A DNA stretch of 64,000 nucleotides, taken from positions 5,558,932-5,622,931 of the forward strand of contig OY848925.1 of NCBI GenBank assembly GCA_963693285.1, in the 5' to 3' direction. Source of the stretch: Xestospongia muta (Eukaryota; Porifera; Demospongiae; Haplosclerida; Petrosiidae). This document shows positions 44,593 to 55,258 of this stretch, in pieces (the stretch's first letter is position 1; every line of letters begins with the position of its first letter). Position numbers and translations under genes: made by a program. The notes under the pieces are model-generated. The model did no database searches. It was not told where the DNA came from and saw only the letters and a program-made list of their open reading frames with translations.

Positions 44593-44966
44593 ATGAAGTA
44601 TTCACTTCTTTTCTACATTGTGTTTGGTATATATCTCAGCTCTCTTGCTGTGGTTAATGCTTATGTAAGTATTGTAAGTCATATTGACCATTGTGAATTT
44701 GAGTGCAGTATTAGTGAACGAAGTAATTTAATTTAGGAATAGTTAAAATATTAATTTACAGTTTAACAATTTTATTGCAATTATCTTACTTACTTGTACA
44801 CGCACACACATATAAGAAATAGTTATATTCATTGATGTACTATATTAATGAATACTATCATGAATGGCTTTATAAGATTTAGCACACTTTATTACATTTT
44901 TATCTCTCTTTTTGTTCATTTTTAGCCTGCCACCGCTGTTGGAAAGAATGCAAAGAATGGCAATAA
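44593..44966 (+). CDS. Cys-rich peptide gene without intron 1 (2 exons, 56 aa)
   Basis: Exons 44593-44722 and 44926-44966. Most of intron 1 and the 5' part of exon 2 are deleted, so the signal exon reads straight through the former donor (GTAAGTATTGTAAGT is now coding) into the rest of exon 2 in frame. The joint with exon 3 keeps phase 1. The deletion removes the first cysteine, leaving five (C-x3-C-x6-C-x2-C-x3-C), an odd number in the mature part. The signal exon also has lost its internal Cys (IYLSSLAV). Use of the old donor would instead skip to exon 3 out of frame. It is either a variant peptide or a decaying copy. Confidence 0.55.
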
Positions 44967-46301
44967 GCATTAAAAGAAAGTATTTAAACAATGTGAGCTG
45001 ACTTATTCTGAAATAAGAAAAAAACGTAATTACAAAACCAAACATATATATATATATATATAACTATAAAAATTGACTGTATATGATATTGTACAACCTT
45101 TTTATTTTTACAAAAAAAATTCAAGATTTATATTTATTTTAATCCATTTTGTTAATATATTTCTAGTCAAGACGCCTGCCAATTTATATTAAAACTATAT
45201 ACTAAATATCAAAGTATTGTGGACATAATGCAAGAAAAGGTGGTGAAGCTGGTAGACATGGTTCTACAAAGACCATATTGTCAATATCTTTGTTAGTTCT
45301 ATTTATAAAATCATTTTCTATATGCTTCCCCTTTGTCATCATTAATGAAAATATCTGTTTCAATGGTGATACATTCTATCTCATCAGTTACTATTATCTA
45401 GTTTAATGGAAATTGTATTCCTATTGTGGACTTATCTCGTGCTTCTACAGCAAATCTCTACATTTTAAGAAATATTTTGGGAATGTTTATGTTCTCTTTT
45501 GCATTATTCTAAACATTAAACTTATTGTACTACAATCAATTGCTACTTTGGTTTTGTTTGTTAATCAGCCACAGCATTTTTAATTGTCATAATATAGTAA
45601 TGATGTTTATTAGCAATCATAACATGCTTATGACATTAAAATAATCTTTCTGTAACATAAGTGCATAAGTGTCTTCAATAGATACTACTTTTCTAGTGTG
45701 ATAAACACATGTCTTTCCTTCACTAATTCATGTTTAATTTGATGTACAAACACTAGTGAAACAGTGTATACATTATCTTCCTTTATTGACACTTCATTCA
45801 AATTATAACCTTATTATGAAATTGATGTATATATAGTTACATGTACAATAGATACTGTCTTCTAGTGAAGACTATGCTTCAACTAAGAATGACACTATAA
45901 AAATCCCTACATAGTAGTCTCAACTTATACAAAATACAAATAGAAATGGCAGTATAGAAATTCCTAGATATAGAACCATACAATTTATAATTGTCATAAG
46001 AGTAATAATGTTTTTTAGCAAGCATAACATGTAATACGTTCATAACATTTTAATTGGGGGAGGAGAGAATTTATGCAAGTATTTAGGCTCTGAATAAATG
46101 ATATTTTCTGTGACAAATGTGTATGAGTGTCTTCAATAGATCTACTTTCCTAGTGTTATGTATACATGTGCCTTTCTTTCACTAATTCATGTTTAATTTG
46201 ATGTACAAACACTAGTGAAACAGTGTATACATTATCTTCCTTCATTGACATTTCATTCAAATTATAACCTTATTATGTAATTGATGTATGTACAGTTACA
46301 C

Positions 46302-46574
46302 GAACATACATGATCTTCAATGTGGTGTTAGTGGTAGGTATCTCTGACAATGTAGACACACAAACCTCATCCAAAGAAGTATGATATGTAGCAAGATTCT
46401 AAACTACACATGTATTAAGAGTGTCCATTGTGACATGAGCACTTTCAGGAGATACAGCAAAGAGAAAAATAATCCATTCCTTTCTTGCTTGTTGTTCCGT
46501 TTTCAATTGACTTGTGACTTCTTCACATTGTTCAGAATAACATAGCCATGCCATTGAACACTAACAATATCACC
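46302..46574 (-). pseudogene. LRR-gene exon fragment (antisense in array)
   Basis: Same fragment type as at 43697, at the same place in the next unit. Confidence 0.65.
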
Positions 46575-47187
46575 TGTTAAAAATTATTAATATGCTTATG
46601 ACATTAAAATAATCTTTCTGTGACATAAGTGTATGAGTGTCTTCAATAAATACTGCTTTCCTAGTGTGTGATACATGAGTCTTTCCTTCACTAACTCATG
46701 TTTAATTTGATGTACAAACACTAGTGAAACAGTATATACATTATCTTCATTCATTGACACTTCATTCAAATTATAACCTTATTATGTAATTGATGTATGT
46801 ATAGTTACATGTACAATAGATACTGTCTTCTAGTGTGATGTGTACATTTACTAAACTAATTTATTCTGTATTTTCAGTGTTCATATTTAATGTGAAAACA
46901 CTGACATAACAGTGTCTACATTACCTTCCTTCATTGACACTACATTTTATTTTACTTAAACTGAAAAACATTAATATGACCATGTGCAATATAAAACATT
47001 TTCTAATAACCAGAATAAAGGCAACTATTCAAAAACAGCGTTTAAATATAGATAAATAAATATTAATTTAAAGAGGATATCCTATTGTGCAGTAATATAT
47101 AAAGCCAACAAATTGCCAATAAATTCATATCTCTGTGATTGGTGGATATACTGAATTAACCTATTGTTCAGTGCATTCTAACAAAAG

Positions 47188-47498
47188 ATGAAGTATTCAC
47201 TTCTTTTCTACATTGTGTTTGCTATATATCTCAGCTGTCTTGCTGTGGTTAATGCTAATGTAAGTATTGTAAGTCATATAAATTTTATAGTTTATAGTTA
47301 AGTTTAACAATTTTATTCCAATTATCTTACTTGTACACACACACATATATAAGAAATAGTTATATTCATTGATGTACTATATTAATGAATACTATCATGA
47401 ATGGCTTTATAAGATTTAGCACACTTTATTACATTTTTATCTCTTTTTTTTGTTCATTTTTAGCCTGCCACAAGTGTAGGAAAGAATGCAAAAAATGA
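47188..47498 (+). pseudogene. Peptide gene copy lacking exon 2, second example
   Basis: Same deletion as at 27316: exon 1 with consensus signal and GTAAGT donor at 47188, no exon 2, exon 3 at 47464-47498 with C-x2-C-x3-C and an earlier stop. Read in the frame that direct splicing would give, exon 3 is again open (PATSVGKNAKNDE) and ends at a different stop. TATA box at 47096. Confidence 0.6.
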
Positions 47499-49167
47499 CG
47501 AATAAGCATTGAAATAAAGTATTTAAACAATGTGAGCTGACTTATTCTGAAATAAGAAAAAAACGTAATTACAAAACCAAACATATATATATATAACTAT
47601 AAAAATTGACTGTATATGATATTGTACAACCTTTTTATTTTTACAAAAAAATTCAAGATTTATATTTATTCTAAATCCATTTTGTTAATATATTTGTAGT
47701 CAAGACGCTTGCCAACTTATATTAAAACTATATACTAAATATCAAGAAAAAGTGGTGAAGCTGGTGGACATAGTTCTACAAAGACCATATTGTCAATATC
47801 TTTGTTAGTTCTATTCTTAGAATCATTTTCTATTTGCTTCCCCTTTGTCATCATTAATGAAAATATCTGTTTCAATGGTGATACATTCTATCTCATCAGT
47901 TACTATTATCTAGTTTAATGGAAATTGTATTCCTTTTGTGGACTTATCTCGTGCTTCTACAGCAAATCTCTACTTTTCAAGAAATATTTTGGGAAGGTTT
48001 ATGTTCTCTTTTGCATTATTCTTAACATTAAACTTATTGTACTACAATCAATTGCTACTTTAGTTTTGTTTGTTAATCAGCCACAACATTTTTAACTGTC
48101 ATAATATAGTAATGATGTTTATTAGCAATCATAACATGCTTATAACATTAAAATAATCTTTCTGTGACATAAGTGTATGAGTGTCTTCAATAGATACTAC
48201 TTTCCTATTGTGATGTACATGTGTCTTTCATTCACTAATTCATGTTTAATTTGATGTACAAACACTAGTGAAACAGTATATACATTATCTTCATTCATTG
48301 ACACTTCATTCAAATTATAACCTTATTATGTAATTGATGTATGTATAGTTACATGTACAATAGATACTGTCTTCTAGTGTGATGTGTGCTTTTACTAAAC
48401 TAATTTATTCTGTATTTTCAGTGTTCATATTTAATGTGAAAACACTGACATAACAGTGTCTACATTACCTTCCTTCATTGACACTACATTTTATTTTTTT
48501 ACTTAAACTGAAAAACATTAATATGACAATGTACAATATAAAACATTTTCTAATTTATTTAATATTAAACCAGAACAGAGGCAACTATTCATAACAGTCT
48601 CTATATTACCTCCCTTTATTAATTGAAACTACATTTTCTTTTATTTAAACTGAACAACATCAATATGGTCACATACGCTATAAAGCATTTCCTAATTTAT
48701 TTAATTATAATATTAAATTGTACAAACATCTGAAACAAGACTATGCTTCAACTAAGAATGACACTATAAAAATCCCTACATAATAGTCTCAACTTATACA
48801 AAAACACAAATAGAAATGGCAGTATAGAAATTCCTAGATATAGAACCATACAATTTATATAAGAGTAATGATGTCTTTTAGCAAGTACAACATGTAATAT
48901 GTTCATAACATTTTAATTGGGGGAGGAGAGAATTTATGCAAGTATTTAGGCTCTGAATAAATGATATTTTCTGTGACAAATGTGTATGAGTGTCTTCAAT
49001 AGATACTACTTTCCTAGTGTTATGTATACATGTGCCTTTCCTTCACTAATTCATGTTTAATTTGATGTACAAACACTAGTGAAACAGTTTATACATTATC
49101 TTCCTTCGTTGACATTTCATTCAAATTATAACCTTATTATGTAATTGATGTATATATAGTTACATGT

Positions 49168-49438
49168 ACATACATGATCTTCAATGTGGTGTTAGTGGTA
49201 GGTATCTCTGACAATGTAGACACACAAACCTCATCCAAAAGAGTATGATAAGTAGCAAGCTTCTAAACTACACATGTATTAAGAGTGTCCATTGTGACAT
49301 GAGCACTTTCAGGAGATACAGCAAAGAGAAAAATAATCCATTCCTTTCTTGCTTGTTGTTCTGTTTTCAATTGATTTGTGACTTCTTCACATTGTTTAGA
49401 ATAACATTGCCATGCCATTGAACACTAACAATATCACC
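49168..49438 (-). pseudogene. LRR-gene exon fragment (antisense in array)
   Basis: Same fragment type as at 46302, in the last unit before the gene at 50065. Confidence 0.65.
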
Positions 49439-49973
49439 TGTTAAAAATTATTAATATGCTTATGACATTAAAATAATCTTTCTGTGACATAAGTGTATGA
49501 GTGTCTTCAATAGATACTGCTTTCCTAGTGTGATGTACATGTGGCTTTCCTTCACTAATTCATGTTTAATTTGATGTACAAACACTAGTGAAACAGTGTA
49601 TACATTATCTTCCTTCATTGACACTTCATTCAAATTATAACCTTATTATGTAATTGATGTATGTATAGTTACATGTACAATAGATACTGTCTTCTAGTGT
49701 GATGTGTACTTTTACTAAACTAATTTATTCTGTATTTTCAGTGTTCATATTTAATGTGACAACACTGACATAACAGTGTCTACATTACCTTCCTTCATTG
49801 ACACTACATTTTTCTTTTGCTTAAATTGAAAAACTATAATATGGTCACATATAGTATAAAGCATTTCTTAATATATTTAATATTCAAATACAAGAAGTGG
49901 AACTGTTCAAAAACAGCATTTAAATATAGATAAATAAATATTAATTTAAAGAGGATATCCTATTATGCAGTAA

Positions 49974-49982
49974 TATATAAAG
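49974..49982 (+). promoter_or_regulatory. TATA box of peptide gene at 50065
   Basis: TATATAAAG, 91 bp before the ATG. Confidence 0.6.
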
Positions 49983-50064
49983 CTAGCAAATTGTCAATAA
50001 ATTCATATCTCTGTGATTGGTGGATATACTGAATTAACCTATTGTTTAGTGCATTCTAACAAAG

Positions 50065-50424
50065 ATGAAGTGTTCACTTCTTTTCTACATTGTGTTTGTT
50101 ATATATCTCAGCTGTCTTGGCCTGGTTAATGCTTATATCTATGTTGATGTAAGTCATATAATTTTATGAACAACCCTTGATCTATTTTTTGTAGTGCAAT
50201 GAACAATGTCACTATCAGTGTGCTTATGGCAGTGGTGGAGGTAAATTAATTTAGGAATAGTTAAAATATTAATTTACAGTTTAACTTAACAATTTTATTG
50301 CAATTATCTTACTTACTTGTACACACACACATATATATATAAGAATTACATTTTTATCTCTTTTTTATGTTCATTTTTAGCTTGCAGCCGCTGTTTGAGG
50401 GAATGTAACAGACGTAATTACTAA
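50065..50424 (+). CDS. Secreted Cys-rich peptide, six-cysteine type, block-duplicate of 31844 (57 aa)
   Basis: Exons 50065-50148, 50195-50240 and 50381-50424, 57 aa. Signal MKCSLLFYIVFVIYLSCLGL. Mature pattern C-x3-C-x3-C-x7-C-x2-C-x3-C. Exon 2 is identical to that of 31844; exon 3 differs by a few codons, most of them non-synonymous by eye. It is followed at once by the LRR gene block on the opposite strand, as in the sister block. Confidence 0.78.
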
Positions 50425-50589
50425 GCACTAAAAGAAAGTCTTCAAACAATGTGAGCTCACTTTATTGAAACAAGAAAAACTTAATTACAAAACAAAATAT
50501 GTAACTATAAAATCGAATTTATATGATATTGTACAAACTTTTATTTTTATGTATCAATTATCGCATATTTACTCAAGTAACAGAAAAAA

Positions 50590-53183
50590 TTAAACTATTC
50601 TGTTATTACTTTTATTATTAACAGTATTTAATACAAAACAAATTACTACTACAAAAAAACTGAGTCTGTTCTTAATATATTCAAATCCATCAAACATTTC
50701 ACAAGTCACCCTGTGTTGTTTATATAACCATAGTTCCTGTATAGTATTATTGTTAGCAAGTACAACACAAATTTCAGTGATGTCATTGTCTTTTGGTGAT
50801 TTGTTGCAAAGATGTAATTCCGTCAATAATACGTTAGTTCTTAATAGTTTAACTAAGGTGCTGGTACTAACGGAAGTGATTTCCAAATTATGGCTGATGT
50901 CCAAAATAGTAAGTGTTTGGTTTTTAGTTAATCCTTTAAAAACGTAACGAATGCCTTTATCGGTGATGTCACAGTTGATGAGATGTAGTTCTTTCAATGT
51001 TTTGTTGGTATTTAACACATTAGATAAATGAGCTAAATCTTCGTCTGTTATAGTGATATTGTACAACCCAAGTATCTCAAATGAAGCATTTACCGATAGA
51101 GTTTCATAAAAAACTTTGATATCACTAGCAAGTTAAGAAGATGAAATATACATGATCTTCAATGTGGTGTTAGTGGTAGGTTATCTCTGACAATGTAGAC
51201 ACACAAACCTCATCCAAAGGAGTGTGATATGTAGCAAGTTTCCAAACAGCACACATATTAAGAGTGTCCATTATGACATGTAGCACTTTCAGAAGATACA
51301 ACAAAGAGAGAAAAATATTCCATTCCTTTCCTGCATGCTTGTTGTTCTGTTTTCAATTGACTTGTGTGACTAACGGAACTAACGGAAGTGATTTCCAAAT
51401 TATGGCTGATGTCCAAAACAGTAAGTGTTTGGTTTTTAGTTAATCCTTTAAAAACATAACGAATGCCTTTATCGGTGATGTCACAGTTGATGAGATGTAG
51501 TTCTTTCAATGTTTTGTTGGTATTTATCACATTAGATAAATGAGCTAAATCTTTGTCTGTGATAGTGATATCGTACAACTCGAGTATCTTAAGTGAAGCA
51601 TTTACTGATAAAGTTTCACAAAAAAAGATATCACTAGCAGGTTTAGAAGACAAAACATTCATGATTTTGAATGTAGTGTTAGTGTAAGTATCTCTGACAA
51701 TGTTGACACACAAACTGTGTCCAAAGGAGTGTGATATGTAGCAAGTTTCCAAACAGCACACATATTAAGAGTGTCCATTATGACACAAGCACTTTCAGGA
51801 GATACAACAAGGAGAAAAATATTCCATTCCTTTTCTGCTTGCTGTTCTGTTTTCAATTGACTTGTGACTTCTTCACATTGTTCAGGAGTGGGTGAATAGA
51901 GACAAATAATATTGCCATGTCATTGAACACTACCACTATCACCTGTTAAAAAAAAAGAAATACTAACATTGTATAAACACACAATAATTATATTTAAGAA
52001 GCCATTACTAACATGATTATAGCATAATAACAAGAAGGAGGTCTTGGTAATATTGTGAAGACACCACAAAGTAAACCTCTTATCATAACATAAACCTCCT
52101 ACTGATAGCACTGATGAGTGAATTAGACTAACTCTGTAAATGTAGACCATGTTCCATGTACCTTTGCCTGACTCTGACTCTTTAGCTGAACTTTCTTTTA
52201 ACTTTAATAATGGAGACTCTAATAAGTAATCATAAAATATATTGAGATGATTAATTTTACATCTTTTACCTTTGTCTTCACTGATAGAGAGTACACACTC
52301 TTCTTGGCTAGTTTGTGTTGGAGTTTCCACTTCAAGTCCTTGATCAGACCAGACTGGTTCTTGGGCTTTGAATAAGAAGGCTAGATCTGATAATTGATGA
52401 CAATGTACAATGAAAAGTGACAATAGTAACTGACTACCCTACCTTTCAAACCTTTGCTTCAACTCCTTAATCTTTTTGTCTCTCTCACTTAGTTTAACTG
52501 TCAATGATGTCACTATTTCTTGTAGTGTTTCAATTTCTCGTTGTCTCTCTATACAAATGTACAAAAATAACAATGTATTATTGCAAGATTTCAAGAAAAA
52601 TAACTGTCATTCTATATACATTGAAAGTAACAGCTGCTACACAACAGTCATATGAATGGCTTCCTCTGTACAGGTGTACAAATGTCTTTCCTTATTACTC
52701 AAATGTAAACATACACTCTATTATTAAGAAATGTAACTTTAAAAGATACAACTATACCTTTGTTCTGTCTGACAACAGACTCTATTTCCATGCTCTTCTT
52801 TCTACTGATATCTTGTTGTGGTTTTAATTGTTGTCTCAATTCCTTTATGTTCTTTTCGAAAATAGCTCTAACCTCCTACATAATGACGAACATCACATGT
52901 AGTAACTGTTGTCTAACACTACTCATCTCTTACCTTATCTTTTCTTTGTTCGTCATAAATGGTATGACATTTTGATTTTTCTTCTTTGTTGATTCAAGAG
53001 TCTCTTGAGCTTTGGTAATAAGTAAAGTTGTTAGATTGAGTGCGAAAAAACAAGTGAAAATAATGGACCTGCCCTCTTTGATATAACAATTTCCACATCC
53101 ATCTCAAGTGCTTCTGAAAGAAGATTGTTAATATCTTCCAACGTGCAGTCTTTATGATCCCACTTCAAGACAAACACAGCCAT
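50590..53183 (-). pseudogene. Coiled-coil/LRR immune-type gene, copy 2 (damaged, internally duplicated)
   Basis: Same exon order as 36889-38908: 53183-53069, 53009-52934, 52867-52758, 52548-52443, then an acidic exon (about 52391-52163), then the LRR exon from about 51945. Here the coiled-coil exon 52548-52443 is free of stops, but carries a 1-bp insertion near its end compared with copy 1. The LRR exon has a Trp codon turned into TGA (51922-51920) and the same 1-bp deletion before the LRRs as copy 1. It is also internally duplicated: a partial LRR exon (about 51945-51377) is joined to a second one (51372-50590). The shared deletion shows the gene was already broken when the block was duplicated. 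Confidence 0.7.
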
Positions 53184-53606
53184 CTCACATCAGAGAAGAG
53201 AAGGTGATTTTGTAACTTTGAAACTTTCATTCAGACATTCATAGGCTTATGTTTCCTTGAAAACTTTTCTGCACAACACACTTGTAGACTTGAATATGGG
53301 CCTCTGCCTCTATGAGATTAAATCGTTCCACAATACCCTCCAGACAAACAATATTTGTCAGCGTGGAGGGTTAGCATTAATAGTATATCTAGCTTTACTG
53401 AAAGTCATAGCAATTTTTTTGTCACAGATTTCAAACTTTGAGGAATTGGAACTTAGTCTATAAAACATTACATAATAAATGAATTTTATAAATCTTCACT
53501 GACTTTGATTTAAAGTTGAACTGCTAACAACTGACTCCATTGATGTTGTGGTAGAAGGATTACCTATACTTACATAATTATAATTCAAATTAATTTATAA
53601 TTCTAC

Positions 53607-55043
53607 CTTCTCTATCATCAATATTATTTGATTGTAATTCCAAAGTGTCATCATCTGAAAACGCTTTCTCTATTAACAAACAATCATTTAACAATAGAAT
53701 AAACCAATTAACTTACCAACGTCCTTTAATAGAGCATTAGCACACAGCACATTGTTGGCAAAGTCTAACAATACACTGGCAAATATCTTTAAGTTATTGT
53801 AGTTAGTATGTATAGCACAACACATATAGCTTTTAATAAGATAAATGTTGATTTCTCTTCTTCATCAGATGGAGATTGAGCAACAGATTTCACATTAGAT
53901 AACATTCTATCTGAAATCACTCTTTCTTCATACAATAACTGTGACACATGAACAGGATATTGAAGAGACTGACAGATAGTACCATAATGACGCCAAAAAA
54001 TATCACTAGCACAATCTTCACAACTATAAGACCAGTCATTGCTATCTCCCGATCATTAAATGTCGTCTGGTCATCAGCAAATTTTTGAGCTAGATAAAGA
54101 AGTAATCATTAGCCAATTAACTTTAATTTCTTACCATATTCCCTGCCAATTCTGTCAAATAATAATTTTGTCTCTTCAAACTTGGACAATAAAGAAGGTA
54201 ACACCTTTAGCATTTTATGGTTAAAAGACACTATTGCATGTATAGCAGACAATAGTGTTGCCTTCTTTTCATCTAGAGAGTCTTCTAATGTCTCCATTTT
54301 ATCAAGTGCTGTTTCGCTGATGCATCTCTCACTAAACAAGAGCTGAGCAACTTTTATAGGACAGTTCAAATACTGTGACAGCACTGTTAAATATCCTTTA
54401 AGAGCTTCTTCTTTCACTAAAGAAAACAATGGATAAGTCTTGTATTTTACCAGTATTGTGACCGTTTTAAGTAACTGTTATATTGTACTCACTTTTGTAA
54501 AGTCAACTCATACAATTATGTCAACTATTCTTCAATGATATTATACATAATTCATTATTTGAAACTCTAACCCCTTAACTTAAAGCCTTAAATTCTAAAG
54601 TCATAATGCATTTAAAATTAATTTTGTAGCAATCATCTTTGTGAGAGTTGATCATACACTTTGATACTATTCTTTTACTTACATGCAGAGTCTGTCAAAG
54701 TCTTCACATAATAATCAGCTAGACTGGTCTCCCCAATAACTTCTTTCCTTAAAGCCTCTACAATATGTCTTCTAGAGGCGTGAGGGTTGGTGTCCAAACA
54801 CAACTCAAATATCTTTGAAGTTTTATGCCTCATTTCTCTTGGTTGTTCGTCAATAATGTATAAAAACTTTACATTGAGTTTCAACTGGATTCCTAACTGG
54901 TACCATTTGACACCGATAGCAATATATTTACACAATTCATCAAGAGTTGGTTTCTTGTCCAGAAATGACTGGTTCACATTAACCATGCTTGTAACATTGG
55001 GTGTGGTATGATCACACCTACCGACACAGGTAAAGTAAGTCAT
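53607..55043 (-). CDS. Death-domain/CARD protein, second CARD frameshifted
   Basis: Minus-strand exons: 55043-54683 encodes a Death domain (KPTLDELCKYIAIGVKWYQL, IDEQPREMRHKTSKIFELCL, SRRHIVEALRKEVIGE); 54416-54135 encodes a CARD-like helical domain (LNCPIKVAQLLFSERCISE); 54089-53717 encodes a second, homologous CARD-like domain; 53669-53607 is a short acidic exon. Death and CARD folds mediate adaptor assembly in apoptosis and innate immune signalling. The first two exons join in phase. The third is one base out of phase with its CARD reading frame near 54050, so the protein may end early or the exon border may differ from mine. The start could be ATG 55043 or an internal Met. Upstream it abuts the CCDC42-like gene. 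Confidence 0.6.
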
Positions 55044-55258
55044 ATCCTGTTATATTTGACAGAGTATTTGGATTTTGCAATGGAAACCTATTCATCTACA
55101 GTCACACACTTCAAGTTATGTTAGTCTTCACTCAGCATATTAGCTATTTACAATAAAACTTTGATCTAATACATATAAATGTACAGGTAAAAGTTGTACT
55201 ATATGACATGTTATATTGACCAGTATACTGCACAGATAGAATTTAGTAACTTTTCAAA

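Larger units (their letters stand above)
10900..50640. repeat. Recombining array of secreted Cys-rich peptide genes and associated repeats
   Basis: About 40 kb is composed of re-used blocks: an upstream pair of about 170-bp modules, a TATATAAAG box, a three-exon peptide gene, a conserved 3' flank, a linker, and an antisense fragment of an LRR-gene exon. A higher-order unit of about 2.6-3.0 kb starts at 26.70, 29.70, 41.20, 44.00, 46.61 and 49.47 kb. Units at 12.6-15.35 kb are inverted. The array is interrupted by a TTAA transposon, a gypsy element, a glycosyltransferase island and LRR/CARD blocks. Stretches between listed genes are these blocks unless noted. Confidence 0.85.
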
